Positions 36,999 through 49,000 of a DNA stretch of 64,000 nt are shown here, piece by piece (the stretch's first letter is position 1; the number at the start of each line of letters is the position of its first letter). Source of the DNA: Lolium rigidum. Its lineage: Eukaryota > Streptophyta > Magnoliopsida > Poales > Poaceae. Made by a program: the position numbers and the translations under genes. Under the pieces are notes generated by a model. The model did no database searches. It was not told the DNA's origin and saw only the letters and a list, made by a program, of their open reading frames with translations. The DNA lies in NCBI RefSeq assembly GCF_022539505.1, contig NC_061513.1, forward strand, positions 346,471,617 to 346,535,616, read 5' to 3'.

Positions 36999-39438
36999 GC
37001 ATCCCCAAGCTTAGTTCCTACTCGTCCTCGAGTAGGTAAACGATAAAAAGAATAATTTCTGTAGTGCCATGCTACTTACATAATCTTGATCATACTATTG
37101 TAAAGCATATGAGATGAATGCAGTGACTCAAGACAATGATCTATAGTTGCTAACAAATAGATAACATATAGCAAAACTTTTCATGAATAGTACTTTCAAG
37201 ACAAGCATCAAAAGTCTTGCATAAGAGTTAACTCATAAAGCAATAAATTCAAAGTAAAGGCATCGAAGCAACACAAAGGAAGATATAAGTTTCAACAATT
37301 GCTTTCAACTTTCAACATGCATATCTCATGGATAATTGTCAACATAAAGTAATATAATAAATGCAAATAAGCAAGTATGTAAGAATCAATGTACAGTTGA
37401 CACAAGTGTTTGCTTCTAAGATGGAAGGAAGTAGGTAAACTGACTCAACATAAAGTAAAAGAAAGGCCCTTCGCAGAGGGAAGCAGGGATTAAATCATGT
37501 GCTAGAGCTTTTTAAGTTTTGAAATCATAAAGAGAGCATAAAAGTGAAGTTTTGAGAGGTGTTTGTTGTTGTCAACGAATGGTAGTGGGCACTCTAACCC
37601 CCTTGCCAGACAGACCTTCAAAGAGCGGCTCCCATGATGTAGTTTATTTTTATTTTTGGGTGACACTCCTTCCAACCTTTGCTTTCACAAGCCATGGCTA
37701 ACCGAATCCTTGGGTGCCTTCCAACAATCACATACCATGAAGGAGTGTCTATTTATTTTAGTTTTATTTAGATGACACTCCTCCCCACCTTTGCTTTCTC
37801 AAGCCATGGCTAACTGAATCCTCGGGTGCCTTCCAACATTTCACGTACCATGGATGAGTGTCTATTTGTGATTAATTGGGGCTGGGAACCCCGTTGCCAG
37901 CTCTTTTTGCAAAATTATTGGATAAGCGGATGAAGCCACTAGATCATTGGTGAAAGTTGCCCAACAAGATTGAAAGATAAAACACCACATACTTCCTCAT
38001 GAGCTATAAAACATTGACACAAATTGAGAAGCATTTTGAATTGTTTAAAGGTAGCACACGAAGTATTTACTTGGAATGGCAGAAAATACCATGTAGTAGG
38101 TAGGTATGGTGGACACAAATGGCATAGGTTTTGGCTCAAGGATTTGGATGCACGAGAAGCATTTCCTCTCAGTACAAGGCTTTGGGCTAGCAAGGTTATT
38201 TGAAGCAAACACAAGTATGAACCGGTACAACAAAACTTACATAAGAACATATTGCAAGCATTATAATACTCTACATTGTCTTCCTTGTTGCTCAAACACT
38301 TCTACCAGAAAATATCTAGACCTTAGAGAGACCAATCATGCAAACCAATTTCAACAAGCTCTACGGTAGTTCTCCACTAATAGGTTTAAACTACATGATG
38401 CAAGAACTTAATCATGATCTACTTGAGAGCTCAAAACAATTTCCAAGTATCAAATTATCCAAGACAATATGAGGCATTTTCTGTTTCCAACCAAATAGCA
38501 ATAAATGCAACAGCTTCCAACTTTTATCATGAACATTAAAAGTAAAACGAAGAACAAGTGTTCATATGAAAAAGCGGAGTGTGCCTCTCTCCCACACAAG
38601 GATTGCTAGGATCCGAATTTATTCAAACACAAACAAAAATAAAAGCACACAGACGCTCCAAGTATAGCACATAAGATGTGACCGAATAAAAATATAGTTT
38701 CAATAGAAGAAACCTGATAAATTGTTGATGAAGAAGGGGATGCCTTGGGCATCCCCAAGCTTAGATGCTTGAGTCTTCTTGAAATATGCAGGGATGAACC
38801 ACGGGGGCCCTCCCCAAGCTTAGACTTTTCACTCTTCTTGATCATATATCATCCTCCTCTCTTGACCCTTGAAAACTTCCTTCACACCAAACTTCTCATA
38901 AACTTCATTAGAGGGGTTAGTACTCAAAAAACTTTAATTCACCTTAGTCCTGTAGTGACACATTGCAAGAACTCAATAAAACATTAGCTACAGCTCTCCA
39001 CGTCTAGAAAGCCTCACTTAAAGTCCACAAGGACAATGCAAAAAAACAGAGACATAATCTGTCAAAACAGAACAGCCAGTAAACATGAATTTTTAAGAGG
39101 TACTTCCGTTGCTCAAATCAGAAAACTCAAAACTAATGAAAGTTGCGTACATATCTGAGGAATACGCACGTAAATTGGCAGACTTTTCTGAGTTACCTAC
39201 AGAGAACCCTGCCCAAATTCGTGACAGATATAAATCCGTTTCTGCGCAGAAATCCAAATCTAGTATCAACCTTCTATTAGAGACTTCACTTGGCACAACA
39301 ATGCAATAAAATAAAGATAAGGAGAGGTTGCTACAGTAGTAACAACTTCAAAACACAACAAAACAGTAGCAAAATAAATACATGGGTTATCTCCCAAGAA
39401 GTGCTTTCTTTATAATCATTAAGATGGGCTCGGCAATT
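36999..39438 (-). other. Element E non-coding internal region
   Basis: About 2.4 kb between PPT and ORF without convincing coding sequence. It carries a 112-bp tandem duplication (37661-37871). Short frames at 37939-38369, 38606-38987 and 39093-39309 lack protein features. It probably serves packaging or simply replaces the lost pol. Confidence 0.65.
37661..37871. repeat. 112-bp tandem duplication in element E
   Basis: Two units starting TGACACTCCT at 37661 and 37773, each with CAAGCCATGGCTAAC and GGGTGCCTTCCAACA in the same order. Identity is high but imperfect. Confidence 0.82.
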
Positions 39439-40848
39439 TTAATGATGCTCTTGCAAGAAATAAGAGTTGAAGCAAAAGAGAGCATCAAAAAGCAAATTCA
39501 AAACACATTTAAGTCTAACCCACTTCCTATGCATAGGAATCTTATACACAAATAAATTCATGAAGAACAAAGTGACAAGCATTGGAAGATAAAACAAGAG
39601 TAACTTCAAAATTTTAAGCATATAGAGAGGTGTTTTAGTACCATGCAAATTTCTACAACCATATTTTCCTCTCTCATAATAATTTTCAGTAGCTTCATGA
39701 ACAAACTCAACAATATAACTATCACATAAAGCATGCTTTTCATGATCCATAAACACATAATTTTTACCAAGCTCAAAAATAATGGGATTAAAACTTTCAA
39801 ACCCACTTTTATCAATAATATAACAAGATGATTGATCAATCTCAAGAGATATGGGACTCATAGATAAAGTCAAGAACTCTCCAATCCCATTTTCATTAGT
39901 AGTACAATTAATATTATCAAGTAACATAGGACCATCATCTAGAGCTTTATCATAAACATTTGCTACGCAAAACTCTTTAGTACCATGCATTTCGACATCA
40001 GGCACAAACAAAGCATTATCATAAGATTTATCAAAATAGCATGGATTATCATAAATAACAGTAGCATAATTATTCTCACAAGTTTTACTCATAGGTATTA
40101 TTTCAAGAGAATCCACAGGAATATAACTTTCAACCTCCTTTGGTAAGCATGGAGGACAATCAAATAGTGTAAGAGATAAAGAGTTACTCTCATTAGAAGG
40201 TTGGCATGGGTAGCTAATCCATTCTTCCTCCTTTTGTTCATCACTCTCCTCTTCTTTTTCATCCAATGAGCTTTCAGGTTCATCAATTTTCTCCTCTTTT
40301 TCATGCAATGAGCTTTCAGGTTCATCAATTTTCTCCTTTTTTTCATCCAATGAGCTTTCAGGTTCATCAATTGCCTCTTCCGCAGGTTCCTGCAAATTGT
40401 GAGTGCATTCTTGTGCATTAATGAGTCTCTCTTTATAATCAATGATATAAGGATTATCACTGTAACTTTCTATGCAAAAATTAAGGATAGAAGAGACATA
40501 ATCTTTAAGGTTCTTACAAACAACACAAGTTTCATAATTTTTAGACATGAAGGATTCTATCTCAGAGGCTCCCATAAATAAGACAAATTGTTCTACCTCT
40601 TCGAACCCAAGATGAATATAGCTATTCCAATTATAGTTCTTAATTAAAACTTCTTCACTAAAGCCACATTAGAATTTAAGTTGTTTAGTATCCTGTTGAG
40701 AGCAACAGTTTATATCATGGCGTTTAAGCAAGATTTTAGCAATTGTATTCAATTTTTCTATCACAGCACTCATCACTTCACCCGCTCTTGATTTTCTATA
40801 ATTATTATATAATTCTATAAGCTCCAACATGGTTATGCGTTCTTCCAT
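39439..40848 (-). pseudogene. Element E single ORF, one internal stop
   Basis: The frame starts at ATG 40848-40846 (MEERITMLELIELYNN) and ends at 39439, 470 codons including the stop. It is interrupted only by a TAA at 40671-40669 (codon 60); the downstream 378-codon part can start at Met 40575. Features in order: charged helix-like N-terminus, CVVCKNL motif, three 14-residue DEPESSL repeats, an acidic low-complexity part, a mid region with repeated Tyr/Asp, and near the end a hydrophobic stretch (LLLFYLPMLVTLFFMNLFVY) that could span a membrane. Similar proteins occur widely as hypothetical proteins in wheat (recollection, not searched). Role unknown; it is not gag by motif. Confidence 0.75.
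40260..40385 (-). repeat. Three 42-bp tandem repeats in element E ORF
   Basis: Units start at 40260, 40302 and 40344, each coding a 14-residue unit with core DEPESSL on the minus strand. The period is an exact multiple of three, so the frame is kept. Confidence 0.88.
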
Positions 40849-41091
40849 AACAACAGTTTTTAATTTTTCGATTTTTCAAATTTTTATGGATTTTTGGGTA
40901 TATGAGAAAAATAAAACAAGACAAACAGAAACTAGACAAAAGTAAACTAAGAAAAATAAAACATGACAGAAATAAACTAAACACAAATAAACTAGACAAA
41001 AGTAAACTAAGCAAAACAAAATAAAATAAAATAAAAACAGAGAGAGAGGTAGAGTGTACTCCCCAGGTGAACTTATGAGTAGAGCTATGCC

Positions 41092-41109
41092 TCCCCGACA
41101 ACGGCGCCA
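41092..41109 (-). other. Primer binding site of element E (tRNA-Asp type)
   Basis: TGGCGCCGTTGTCGGGGA on the minus strand is complementary to the plant tRNA-Asp 3' end with one mismatch. It lies 11 bases after the LTR end at 41121. Confidence 0.85.
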
Positions 41110-41120
41110 GAAAATAGTCT

Positions 41121-42110
41121 TGATGACCCACAAGTATAGGGGATCGCAATGAGTCTTCGAGGGAAGTAAAACCCAATTTATTGATTCGACACAAGGGGAG
41201 ACAAAGAATACTTGAAAGCCTTAATAGCGGAGTTGTCAATTCAGCTGCACTGGAAACAGACTTGCTCGCAAGAGTTTATCGAGTAGTAACAGTTTATAGC
41301 AGAGCGATAGTGAAATAACAGCGAGCAGAGTAACAAAGACAGCAGTAGTGATTATAGTAAACAGCAGGATTAAAATACTGTAGGCACATGGATGGATGAC
41401 AGGCGTTGCATGGATGAGAGAAACTCATGTAACAATCAAAGCAGTGCATTTGCAGATAATAATAAAACGGTGTCCAAGTAGTAAGCAATCCATAGGCATG
41501 TGTTCCGTATATAGTCGTACGTGCTCGCAATGAGAAACTTGCACAACATCTTTGTCCTACCAGCCGGTGGCAGCCGGGCCTCTAGGAAATCTACTGGAAA
41601 TTAAGGTACTCCTTTTAATAAAGTACCGGAGCAAAGCATTAACACTCCGTGAACACATGTGATCCTCACATCACTGCCATCCCCTCCGGTTGTCCCGATT
41701 TCTGTCACTTCGGGGCCTCGGGTTCCGGACAGCGACATGTGTATACAACTTGCAGGTAAGATCATAAAACAATGCATATCATCATGAAATAATAACATGT
41801 TCAGATCTGAGATCATGGCACTTGGGCCCTAGTGACAAGCATTAAGCATAACAAGTTGCAACAATATCATCAAAGTACCAATTACGGACACTAGGCACTA
41901 TGCCCTAACAATCTTATGCTATTACATGACCAATCTCATCCAATCCCTACCATCCCCTTCAGCCTACAGCGGAGGAATTACTCACACATGGATGGGGGAA
42001 ACATTGCTGGTCGATGGAGAGGCGTCGGTGGTGATGATGGCGATGATCTCCTCCAATTCCCCGTCCAGGCGAAGTCGCCAGAAACCATCCAGTACGCCGC
42101 CACCGTCGCG
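41121..42110 (-). repeat. Element E 5' LTR, truncated
   Basis: Ends GGGTCATCA at 41121 (minus). Shared blocks with the 3' LTR include the TATAGTCGTACGTGCTCGCA segment (41513-41532 and 34237-34256) and the CCGGTGGCAGCCGGGCC segment. Similarity fades beyond about 42066, so the promoter half is missing or replaced. Confidence 0.8.
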
Positions 42111-42903
42111 AAACTATATATATTTCTAAAAACATATTTCCGCAAAAAAATAGAAACATATGAGCATTCTTTCGAAATGCATTGTCATCCAATTTGATAT
42201 GCTTGAACCTTTTATCTTGCAACACTTGCACATTTTTTCCAATTCATGAACATTTTGTTAAGAGTGAATTCCGGTTTTTACCACCTAGTTTTACTCCTTT
42301 GAAGCTAATGACCCCCATTTAGTGAATACCCCATTTAGTAAAACTTCATCCATTTTTACCCCTTTCAAGATTTTAGGAATGATGTGTCATTTTCTTTCTG
42401 AGTACAAATATTGTTGTTTCACCGTTACATCTCGCAGAAAGATCAACGAGTCTGTTTCTGCTCCAGGTCACTAGAATGGAAAATGGGTGGTTAGCATTTT
42501 TTCCAGTCTCAGCAAACTTTCATGGGTCGCATTTTTTTCTCGAACCACTCAAGAGCGTTGCATGTATTTAAATTAAAAAAATAGCTAAAGTTTAACAGGA
42601 AGAACACGGAACCCGTCCCATATCACCACTACTAACAAAAGACCTAGAGGGTCTAATCCAAACAATCTAGGCCATACAATCAAATTATCGGAAGTCCGTT
42701 CACATCACATTTACCAGTCAAGAAAATTTCCAAACAAGCGATACAACCGTCGGGCAAAGGAAGAATTTCTAACCATGCTACGAAAATCAAGGAGCATTGA
42801 AGGAGGCGTCCCATCCCCAGAGCGCCTTGAGCACACGCGCTCTAATCGATATTGACAAGGCAGAGATAGAACGACATGACAAGTCGCGGAAGATGAGACT
42901 AGC
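42111..42903. other. Repeat-like intergenic DNA, no gene seen
   Basis: No frame over 60 codons with protein features. The 42260-42400 part, with TTTTTACC and AGTTTTACTCC, resembles scraps of DNA elements. Around 42540-42840 it could be the inverted 3' part of a LINE, but no tail or duplication can be shown. Confidence 0.4.
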
Positions 42904-42906
42904 TAA

Positions 42907-43179
42907 GGCTGCTCATAGTGGGGAGTAACATAAGGTGGTGTCATGCATAAGTTACTAGTTTATGTTACTACCTTCATAGTGGAAAGTAACTTAGAGATGG
43001 TATGATGCAAAGCCTCATTTATTAGTTTGTAGACTCATTTTATCTTGGGGTGTGTAATGTTATGGTAACATAGCTAGTTACCACCTCTCTCTCTTTCTTC
43101 ATTTATTGCTATGCCATGTCACCAAAACACCTTAAAATGTGTGATGTTACTACCTAAGTTACTCCCACTATGAGCAGTC
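42907..43179. mobile_element. 273-bp MITE with TAA target duplication
   Basis: Imperfect terminal inverted repeats: left GGCTGCTCATAGTGGGGAGT, right end reading inward GACTGCTCATAGTGGGAGT. Flanked by TAA (42904-42906 and 43180-43182), which points to the PIF/Harbinger (Tourist) group. Non-coding. Confidence 0.8.
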
Positions 43180-43182
43180 TAA

Positions 43183-43470
43183 GTAGTATCATGCATGCTA
43201 TGTTGACAAAAATCTGATGTGCACCAATTAATGAGGTGAGAGATGAGAGTGGTATCATAATACGTATGATACCGTATCATAGCACGTAAAACTAGAAAAC
43301 TTAATGATAAACACATCATGTATACACATTTGCATTGAGATTCTACAAAACATTAAATATGATGATACTATGATACTATATTATGATATTATGCATTGTG
43401 GGGTTGGTATCATAAACTAGTATCATGTGCCTGATACTAGTGTATGATACTTCCCATTGTGACTAATCTG
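43183..43470. mobile_element. Possible second MITE, interrupted by the first
   Basis: AT-rich DNA with repeated GTATCAT/ATGATAC blocks and a right end which reads inward TTAGTCACAATGGGAAGTAT. A partial left counterpart (GACTAGCTAA plus GTAGTATCATGCATG) is split by the 273-bp MITE. Both ends are imperfect and no duplication is clear, so the call is tentative. Confidence 0.4.
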
Positions 43471-46019
43471 ATGGTGTGCTCGCATGACATCATCAAAGAC
43501 TGAAGTCAAATGACTGCATGGCGTCCCAACGGGCATGAGCCAGCCCGACTAGAAATCAAGTAAAACCGAGAGCTAATAGCCGCCAAGGCTAATTTAATGC
43601 TTCCATATTGTGATTTTTCCGGGATTTCCTCAGCGACTTCCCAGCAGTGATCATCTCTCCTTCAAGTTGACTCCAAGCGAAGGACACGGGGTTGAAGAAA
43701 AGTCCGTGACACACTCGGGGGCTAATAACGAGAGAATGTCCAACCGGGTAGGACCAAGCGAGTGAGTGGCTGACCTAGACCAGGGTGGCCCAGTATAGTC
43801 ATCTCCCTAAGCGAGTGAGTGGCTGACCTAGACCAGGGTGGCCCAGTATAGTCATCTCCCTGATAAATCTATCGACAAAAGTATAGCGTAGCAAGAAGGG
43901 CCTAGTTGACCCCTCAAAGATCAACGTGAAGAACAAGCCAATAAATCAACAGTTTAGATGTCTCGCCCGCATGATGCATACCATTTGTCAAGTCATCTAT
44001 ATAAGGCTTGGCTGAAGGGAGTAGCTCCAGATTACATTCGCCTACCTTAGCCTGCATCTACGCCTCTAGCGACTTGTACCGCAAATATCGATACAAACAA
44101 GCGGGAGTAGTTCTTTACCTCCACCATGAGGGGCTGAACTTGGGTAAATTACGACATGTGGCAATTTCTTCCGTGACATTCAATGTTTCCATCGCTCTTC
44201 ACCTCTCCTAAGCTATCCCATGTAGCCTATGTCTCAACGATACCACGACAAGCTAGTCAATTGTCGTTGCCTATTTGACGGTACATCGGAGGAAGGATCC
44301 TCACGAGGGGAAGAAAAAGTAAGGGCCTTCGGGTGGAGAGTCCTCGAGACGGTGGTACGCGATTTACCCAGCTTCGGAACACCTGCACGATGATAGGGCC
44401 TACTGCTGCTTGTCTGAAATTATCTGGACGCTTTCGTTTTGTTACAATGAGTTGTGGTTGTGCCTCTAGGGCTCCCGGGATCCGGCTTATAAAGACGCCA
44501 GGATCTAGGGTTTACACAGAGAGTCCTATCCGGAATACAAGTTGCCTAACTACGGAATATTACATTGTCGTGCACGTCAAGGATCCGTCTTTCCTTATAC
44601 GCCGTACTGGATCCGGCTACCCCTGATGGGCCAAACCGGATCCGACTTCCATGATAAGTCGGTGGATCCGGCTCCTTGTTCCTGGGTTGGACTTCCTCCA
44701 TCTTGATCATCAACAACTGGGCTGCCTCAAGGGCCATACGCCACCATCACCATCTATGGGTCACCCGGGCTTGCCAGATCTAGCCACTGTCGATGGTACA
44801 CTCATGAAGTATACCCACAACATCAACCAAATGGAAGATTTTTAACCCTATAAATGCGAGAAATGGGAATATGAGAAACCACATTGGCCCTCGAAGTATC
44901 TTTTTGGTTCTGTGATTTTCTTTGAGATACGAACACAATAGTATCTTCTCGAATACTTAGAGTATAAAAGTTAAGTATCCTAGCGGGAGGTGATGCTATA
45001 TCACACTTGTATGCTTTCGTTGACTTTAAGTCCTTTTATAATTTTTCTTAGTTGATGATGATAATCAATGGGGAAACCTCTCGAAGATCGAAGCTGCGTT
45101 GGAGATGCAATGCATCAGGTCCCTACATCAGCGGCAGTAAAAACTGCCGCTAAATCTGCAAAACCCGCTACCAATAGTTTTGAAGGTAGAAAAAAGTGTT
45201 ACATTAATTGTGCAGGAAGTAGTTATTGCAGGCACTTATCAAAAACTGCCGGCACTTTTGTTTAGTATAACTTTTAAAACTGTCGGGACTTCTTAGTAAT
45301 GCCTCTGTTTTCATTCGAAGTATTTTTTTCACGAATGTCTTTGATTTTGTTTAGAGGCTCTACTTGGGACCGCCTCTTCAAATTTTGAGGCACTATTAGT
45401 GAAATGCTTTTGATTCCATTTTCATGCATTCATGAAAATTTTCAACAAATGTAAATAAATGCTATCAAATTTTCAGGTTAAAAAGTAACATTATTACATA
45501 CTAATTAGTATTTCAGTGAATTCCTGACAAAAATGATTTACAATGACAACAATTACAAATGAAGTCTAACTTTTTTAAATATCCCAACAATGAATCGGCA
45601 TATTTGATCTTTGTAATCAAGGCCATGCTTCAACCCGAGATGACACCAAAACTCCAGAAAAAAAACATATGGAAGTAACGGAAGTGATGAAGCCAAGACC
45701 TACGGATTCAACAGAAGCACACCTTGGGAAAACAAGTTGGATAAGAAATAAGCATCCTTGCTACAAATGATTAATTTACAACTATTATCACTGATTTGTA
45801 CTAGTACTTAATTTCAAGCCAAACTACTCACAACTTGAGAGAAATTCTAAAAACATTTTAAAGATTTATACTATACTCCCTAAACCTGATTTTATAAATC
45901 ATTTTTATTTGGCCTAATCCAAGACCTTTTAAACCCGAAAATCTTACGGGTGAAGTTGGGGAGGTGATCCGGGACAATATAGGAAGTTTCATCGCAGGTT
46001 CCAACTATCTAATTTATTA
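43471..46019. other. Degenerate repeat DNA without recognisable gene
   Basis: Holds a perfect 53-bp tandem duplication (43756-43861). 43480-44860 has phrases common in old Gypsy LTRs (CACTCGGGGGCTAATAACG, AGGGGCTGAACTTGGG), but no boundary could be set. 45100-45300 has CACTA- or Mutator-like GC-rich inverted phrases (AACTGCCG). Frames at 44008-44845 and 45068-45265 lack domains. A Stowaway-like ACTCCCTAAACC sits at 45874. Confidence 0.45.
43756..43861. repeat. Perfect 53-bp tandem duplication
   Basis: Units 43756-43808 and 43809-43861 are identical, starting AAGCGAGTGAGTGG and ending CATCTCCCT. Confidence 0.92.
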
Positions 46020-49000
46020 TCTCTACTACTTATAAAGGCACGAAGTGCCGTTGGAAAATCGAATCTGGACCGTCTATCCACTTGCATCACATGCCCCAGA
46101 ATGATCTATTCTCCCTCACCCACAAATTACGCTCCACCATCTCTCCACCTCTCCACGCCAATCTTAAAAAGAAACAAATTGCTCCAGACTTCCGCATCCC
46201 ATAAATTATGGAACAATGCGGAAAGTTCCGCTAAATCGGCCTCTTCCGCGGAGAGTTCCCCAGGTCGAAGAATCCCGCAGCCGCGCCCCATCCGCCTTCT
46301 GCCGCCTCCCAAGTCCCGGCCACCTTCATTGTCATCTGCCCACAGGCCTCCTCCGCGCCGCCGTATGTGCCTCCTCCGCGGTGCCACCCCAGTCGGAGGC
46401 AGCAGAGGCGGAGACTTACCTCGTGCCGCCACCAGGCCCGTACCGGAAGGGTGTGCAGAAGGTGCGATGGCACAGGGCCTCCAAATAATTAGGGCCCCCA
46501 ATTAATTCTTTTGTAGGAGTAATACTAGTATTTAATGGTACTAATTATAGCTTAAGCAAACAGAAGCAACAATGCTGAGCTGGACTCTCTCAACGTCCAA
46601 TTACATGTACGTACGGAGTACTAGTACTACTACTACTTAGTTAATTTCCAGGTTCAACTGTGTACATTTATTTGTCTCTAAACGTGATTTCTATACTAGA
46701 AAAAAAAATGCTTAAACTAGGTGATAGATTTGTAGTTTAGAGGAACAATACATATTTTTCAACATCACGTTGGCTTTTGGTTCCACATATATACATGGAT
46801 ATGCTAGTAAAATTCATAAAAAAACATCATTACCTTATTTTCACTTGATCAATCAAAATATTAGTTTCATATATTAACACATACTACAAAGTATTTAGGG
46901 TGTCATTTTTTAAGAGATATACTAGTATTTTCTGGAAAGTATTGCATTTGAGGTATAAATATTGGAGAATAATATTGTTGTGGTTATCTCTTCTTAGTAT
47001 ATATAGGGTCTAGTTTTAGATTCTGTACAGGGCCACCAAAATCTCAGGTACGGCCCTGGCCGCCACCTCCGGGGAGGGAGGACTGGACTACCGAACTCGC
47101 GCTTGATGTGCCTCACGGGTGAGCAGCAGCCAGGTCGATTCTGCCTAAATTTCTCGCCAGCGCCAGGTTTCTAGCACCTGCCCCGGGAGTCTTTTAGATC
47201 AGTAAATCCTCACGCTGCACAATGCACTCATGTTCAATGATCAGATATGTGAGTTCCTGCCTCCTCCTTGCTTTTCTCTCTCTCCTTGTGATGCAGCAAC
47301 CAGAGTTCAGATGCAAACATTCTTTTTGCCTCCTTTTGTTCCAGGCTTATGCACATAACCTGTTTGATGAAATGACTGAAGTTACAAAGAAAAATATATT
47401 TGCAGACCATCCTTATGTTCTCTGGAGACGGAGAAGTGATAGACTTGGGAAGGAGATGATTGATTGGCTAGCACTGACGACGGAGAAGAAGTGGTGGTCA
47501 CCTTCACAGTCCAAATTTTCTCGCTCGATCTGCTCCACTGCTACATCACGAGGGGTTCATCGGCCATGGCAGCGAAGAGCTCTGGAGTGGGTTGATTTTG
47601 CTTATGGGTACGTGTTCCTCCATCCTCTCATGTGCTTTTGTCCCTATTAATTTTGTGATCTTTAGCCAGTGGAGCTATTGTAGGACATAACGCTAAGATG
47701 ATTACACAAAGATTAGTCTAGGTGTGTGCTTCAATGAAAATATGCAGCCAGCCTGCTATTATTCTCAACTCATTCCCCTTTCTTCACCCATTTGAACTTT
47801 TAAACTGGTAATTTCTTAGTACTACCATGAAAAGTTAAAACTTGATATGCTTCCATGAAAACTCCTGCTTCATTTGATCATGTTTCTGTTCGTAGTACTA
47901 TTTGGAAGACGGTAGTGACCTCGAGCTAAATTCTACATCGCCTAATATCAGCGGCTCACCCAACCATCTAAAAAACAAAAGCACAAATTTGTTTTAACAT
48001 TATCTTGCTGTAACATGAAATCTTGTACCTCCTGTTTATTTTTTAATGTAATCTGAAAGGGAGGAGGTACCGAGATTTATTTTACTGCCGGGTCTGTGCC
48101 TTGTGATCTTCTTTGCGCACTTCATCCTCTAAGACAGGCTGCCATGAGAACATCCTCCCAGACCTCACAATGGAGTAATCCTTACATTTTTCTCACAATA
48201 ATTTTCTTTCTTTTGTCTCAAACTCTCAATACGCTAGGTTGTCTACGCCTCTACGGGGCATGCAAGAATGAGTGCCGGAGGCGGCTGTTTCTGTCGTACA
48301 AAGCGCACAGGTATCGGAGAGTATGAATCGGAGATGGCAAACACGGGCATATAAATTTCTTAGCATCCGATGTTGTGTTTGGTACATGTCTGATGATATT
48401 TATGTTTTGTAAATGATAAACTCAGATTATGCAAGTTGATGATATGATTCAGATGATGTTAGTGGTTACCTTAACACTGCAGAGTTATCCATGGTTTAGC
48501 AGATAAAGACTCCATGCAACTGATATTTATAGATTTTCATTTGGTAATGCTCATTCCAAAGATTATGTGAGGCATTATGTTTCCCATGACAAGTGTGATC
48601 CAACTGTAGATTTCAGTCTCGGTGAGTGTATATATTATATGTTTTATCTGCAATTGTTCCTTTTAAAATCATAATTTATAGTCTGGTTTCTATTGTCAAC
48701 TGATTAGGTAGCACATCCTAGAAAAATTCATATTTTCAGGGAATTGCTCATGACAAGGATAAGCTTGGATTACACCTGCATGTTATAGGTAATTATGTCA
48801 TGTGTTTTTGTTTACAGTTCCTCTTCCATGTGCACTACCTGAGAAATTAAAATCCGCCCAACCTCCACTATTAGCGGATTGGAGAGCTTTGTGGTTGCCT
48901 AAATTTTGCCTGCAGTGTGTACAATTCGGTTTTGACTAACATTTTAAATCATTTTTTCCTGCAGTACGTACCACTTCTTGTCTTCACGCATCTCTTCTAC

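Larger units (their letters stand above)
33799..42110 (-). mobile_element. Element E: non-autonomous Gypsy-like retrotransposon
   Basis: Minus strand order: truncated 5' LTR (~42110-41121), PBS TGGCGCCGTTGTCGGGGA (41092-41109), one ORF (40848-39439), long non-coding stretch, PPT GCTTGGGGATGC (36999-37010) and 3' LTR (36998-36943, then 35263-33799). The PBS fits tRNA-Asp. No gag, RT or integrase is present, so it must depend on another element. It shares the PPT block and LTR start with element A. No target duplication can be shown because both outer ends are cut: the 3' LTR lacks its last ~20 bases and the 5' LTR its first several hundred. Helitron 3 sits inside the 3' LTR. Confidence 0.85.

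Noticed and set aside
37661..37871. CRISPR-like or other arrayed repeats in the window
   Set aside because: All repeats are simple tandem duplications without spacers of constant size, and the genome is eukaryotic.
45874..45905. Stowaway MITE start (ACTCCCTAAACC); a similar CTCCCTTCGATCCGATC at about 57017
   Set aside because: Only one end-like motif each; no matching inverted end with TA duplication found nearby.
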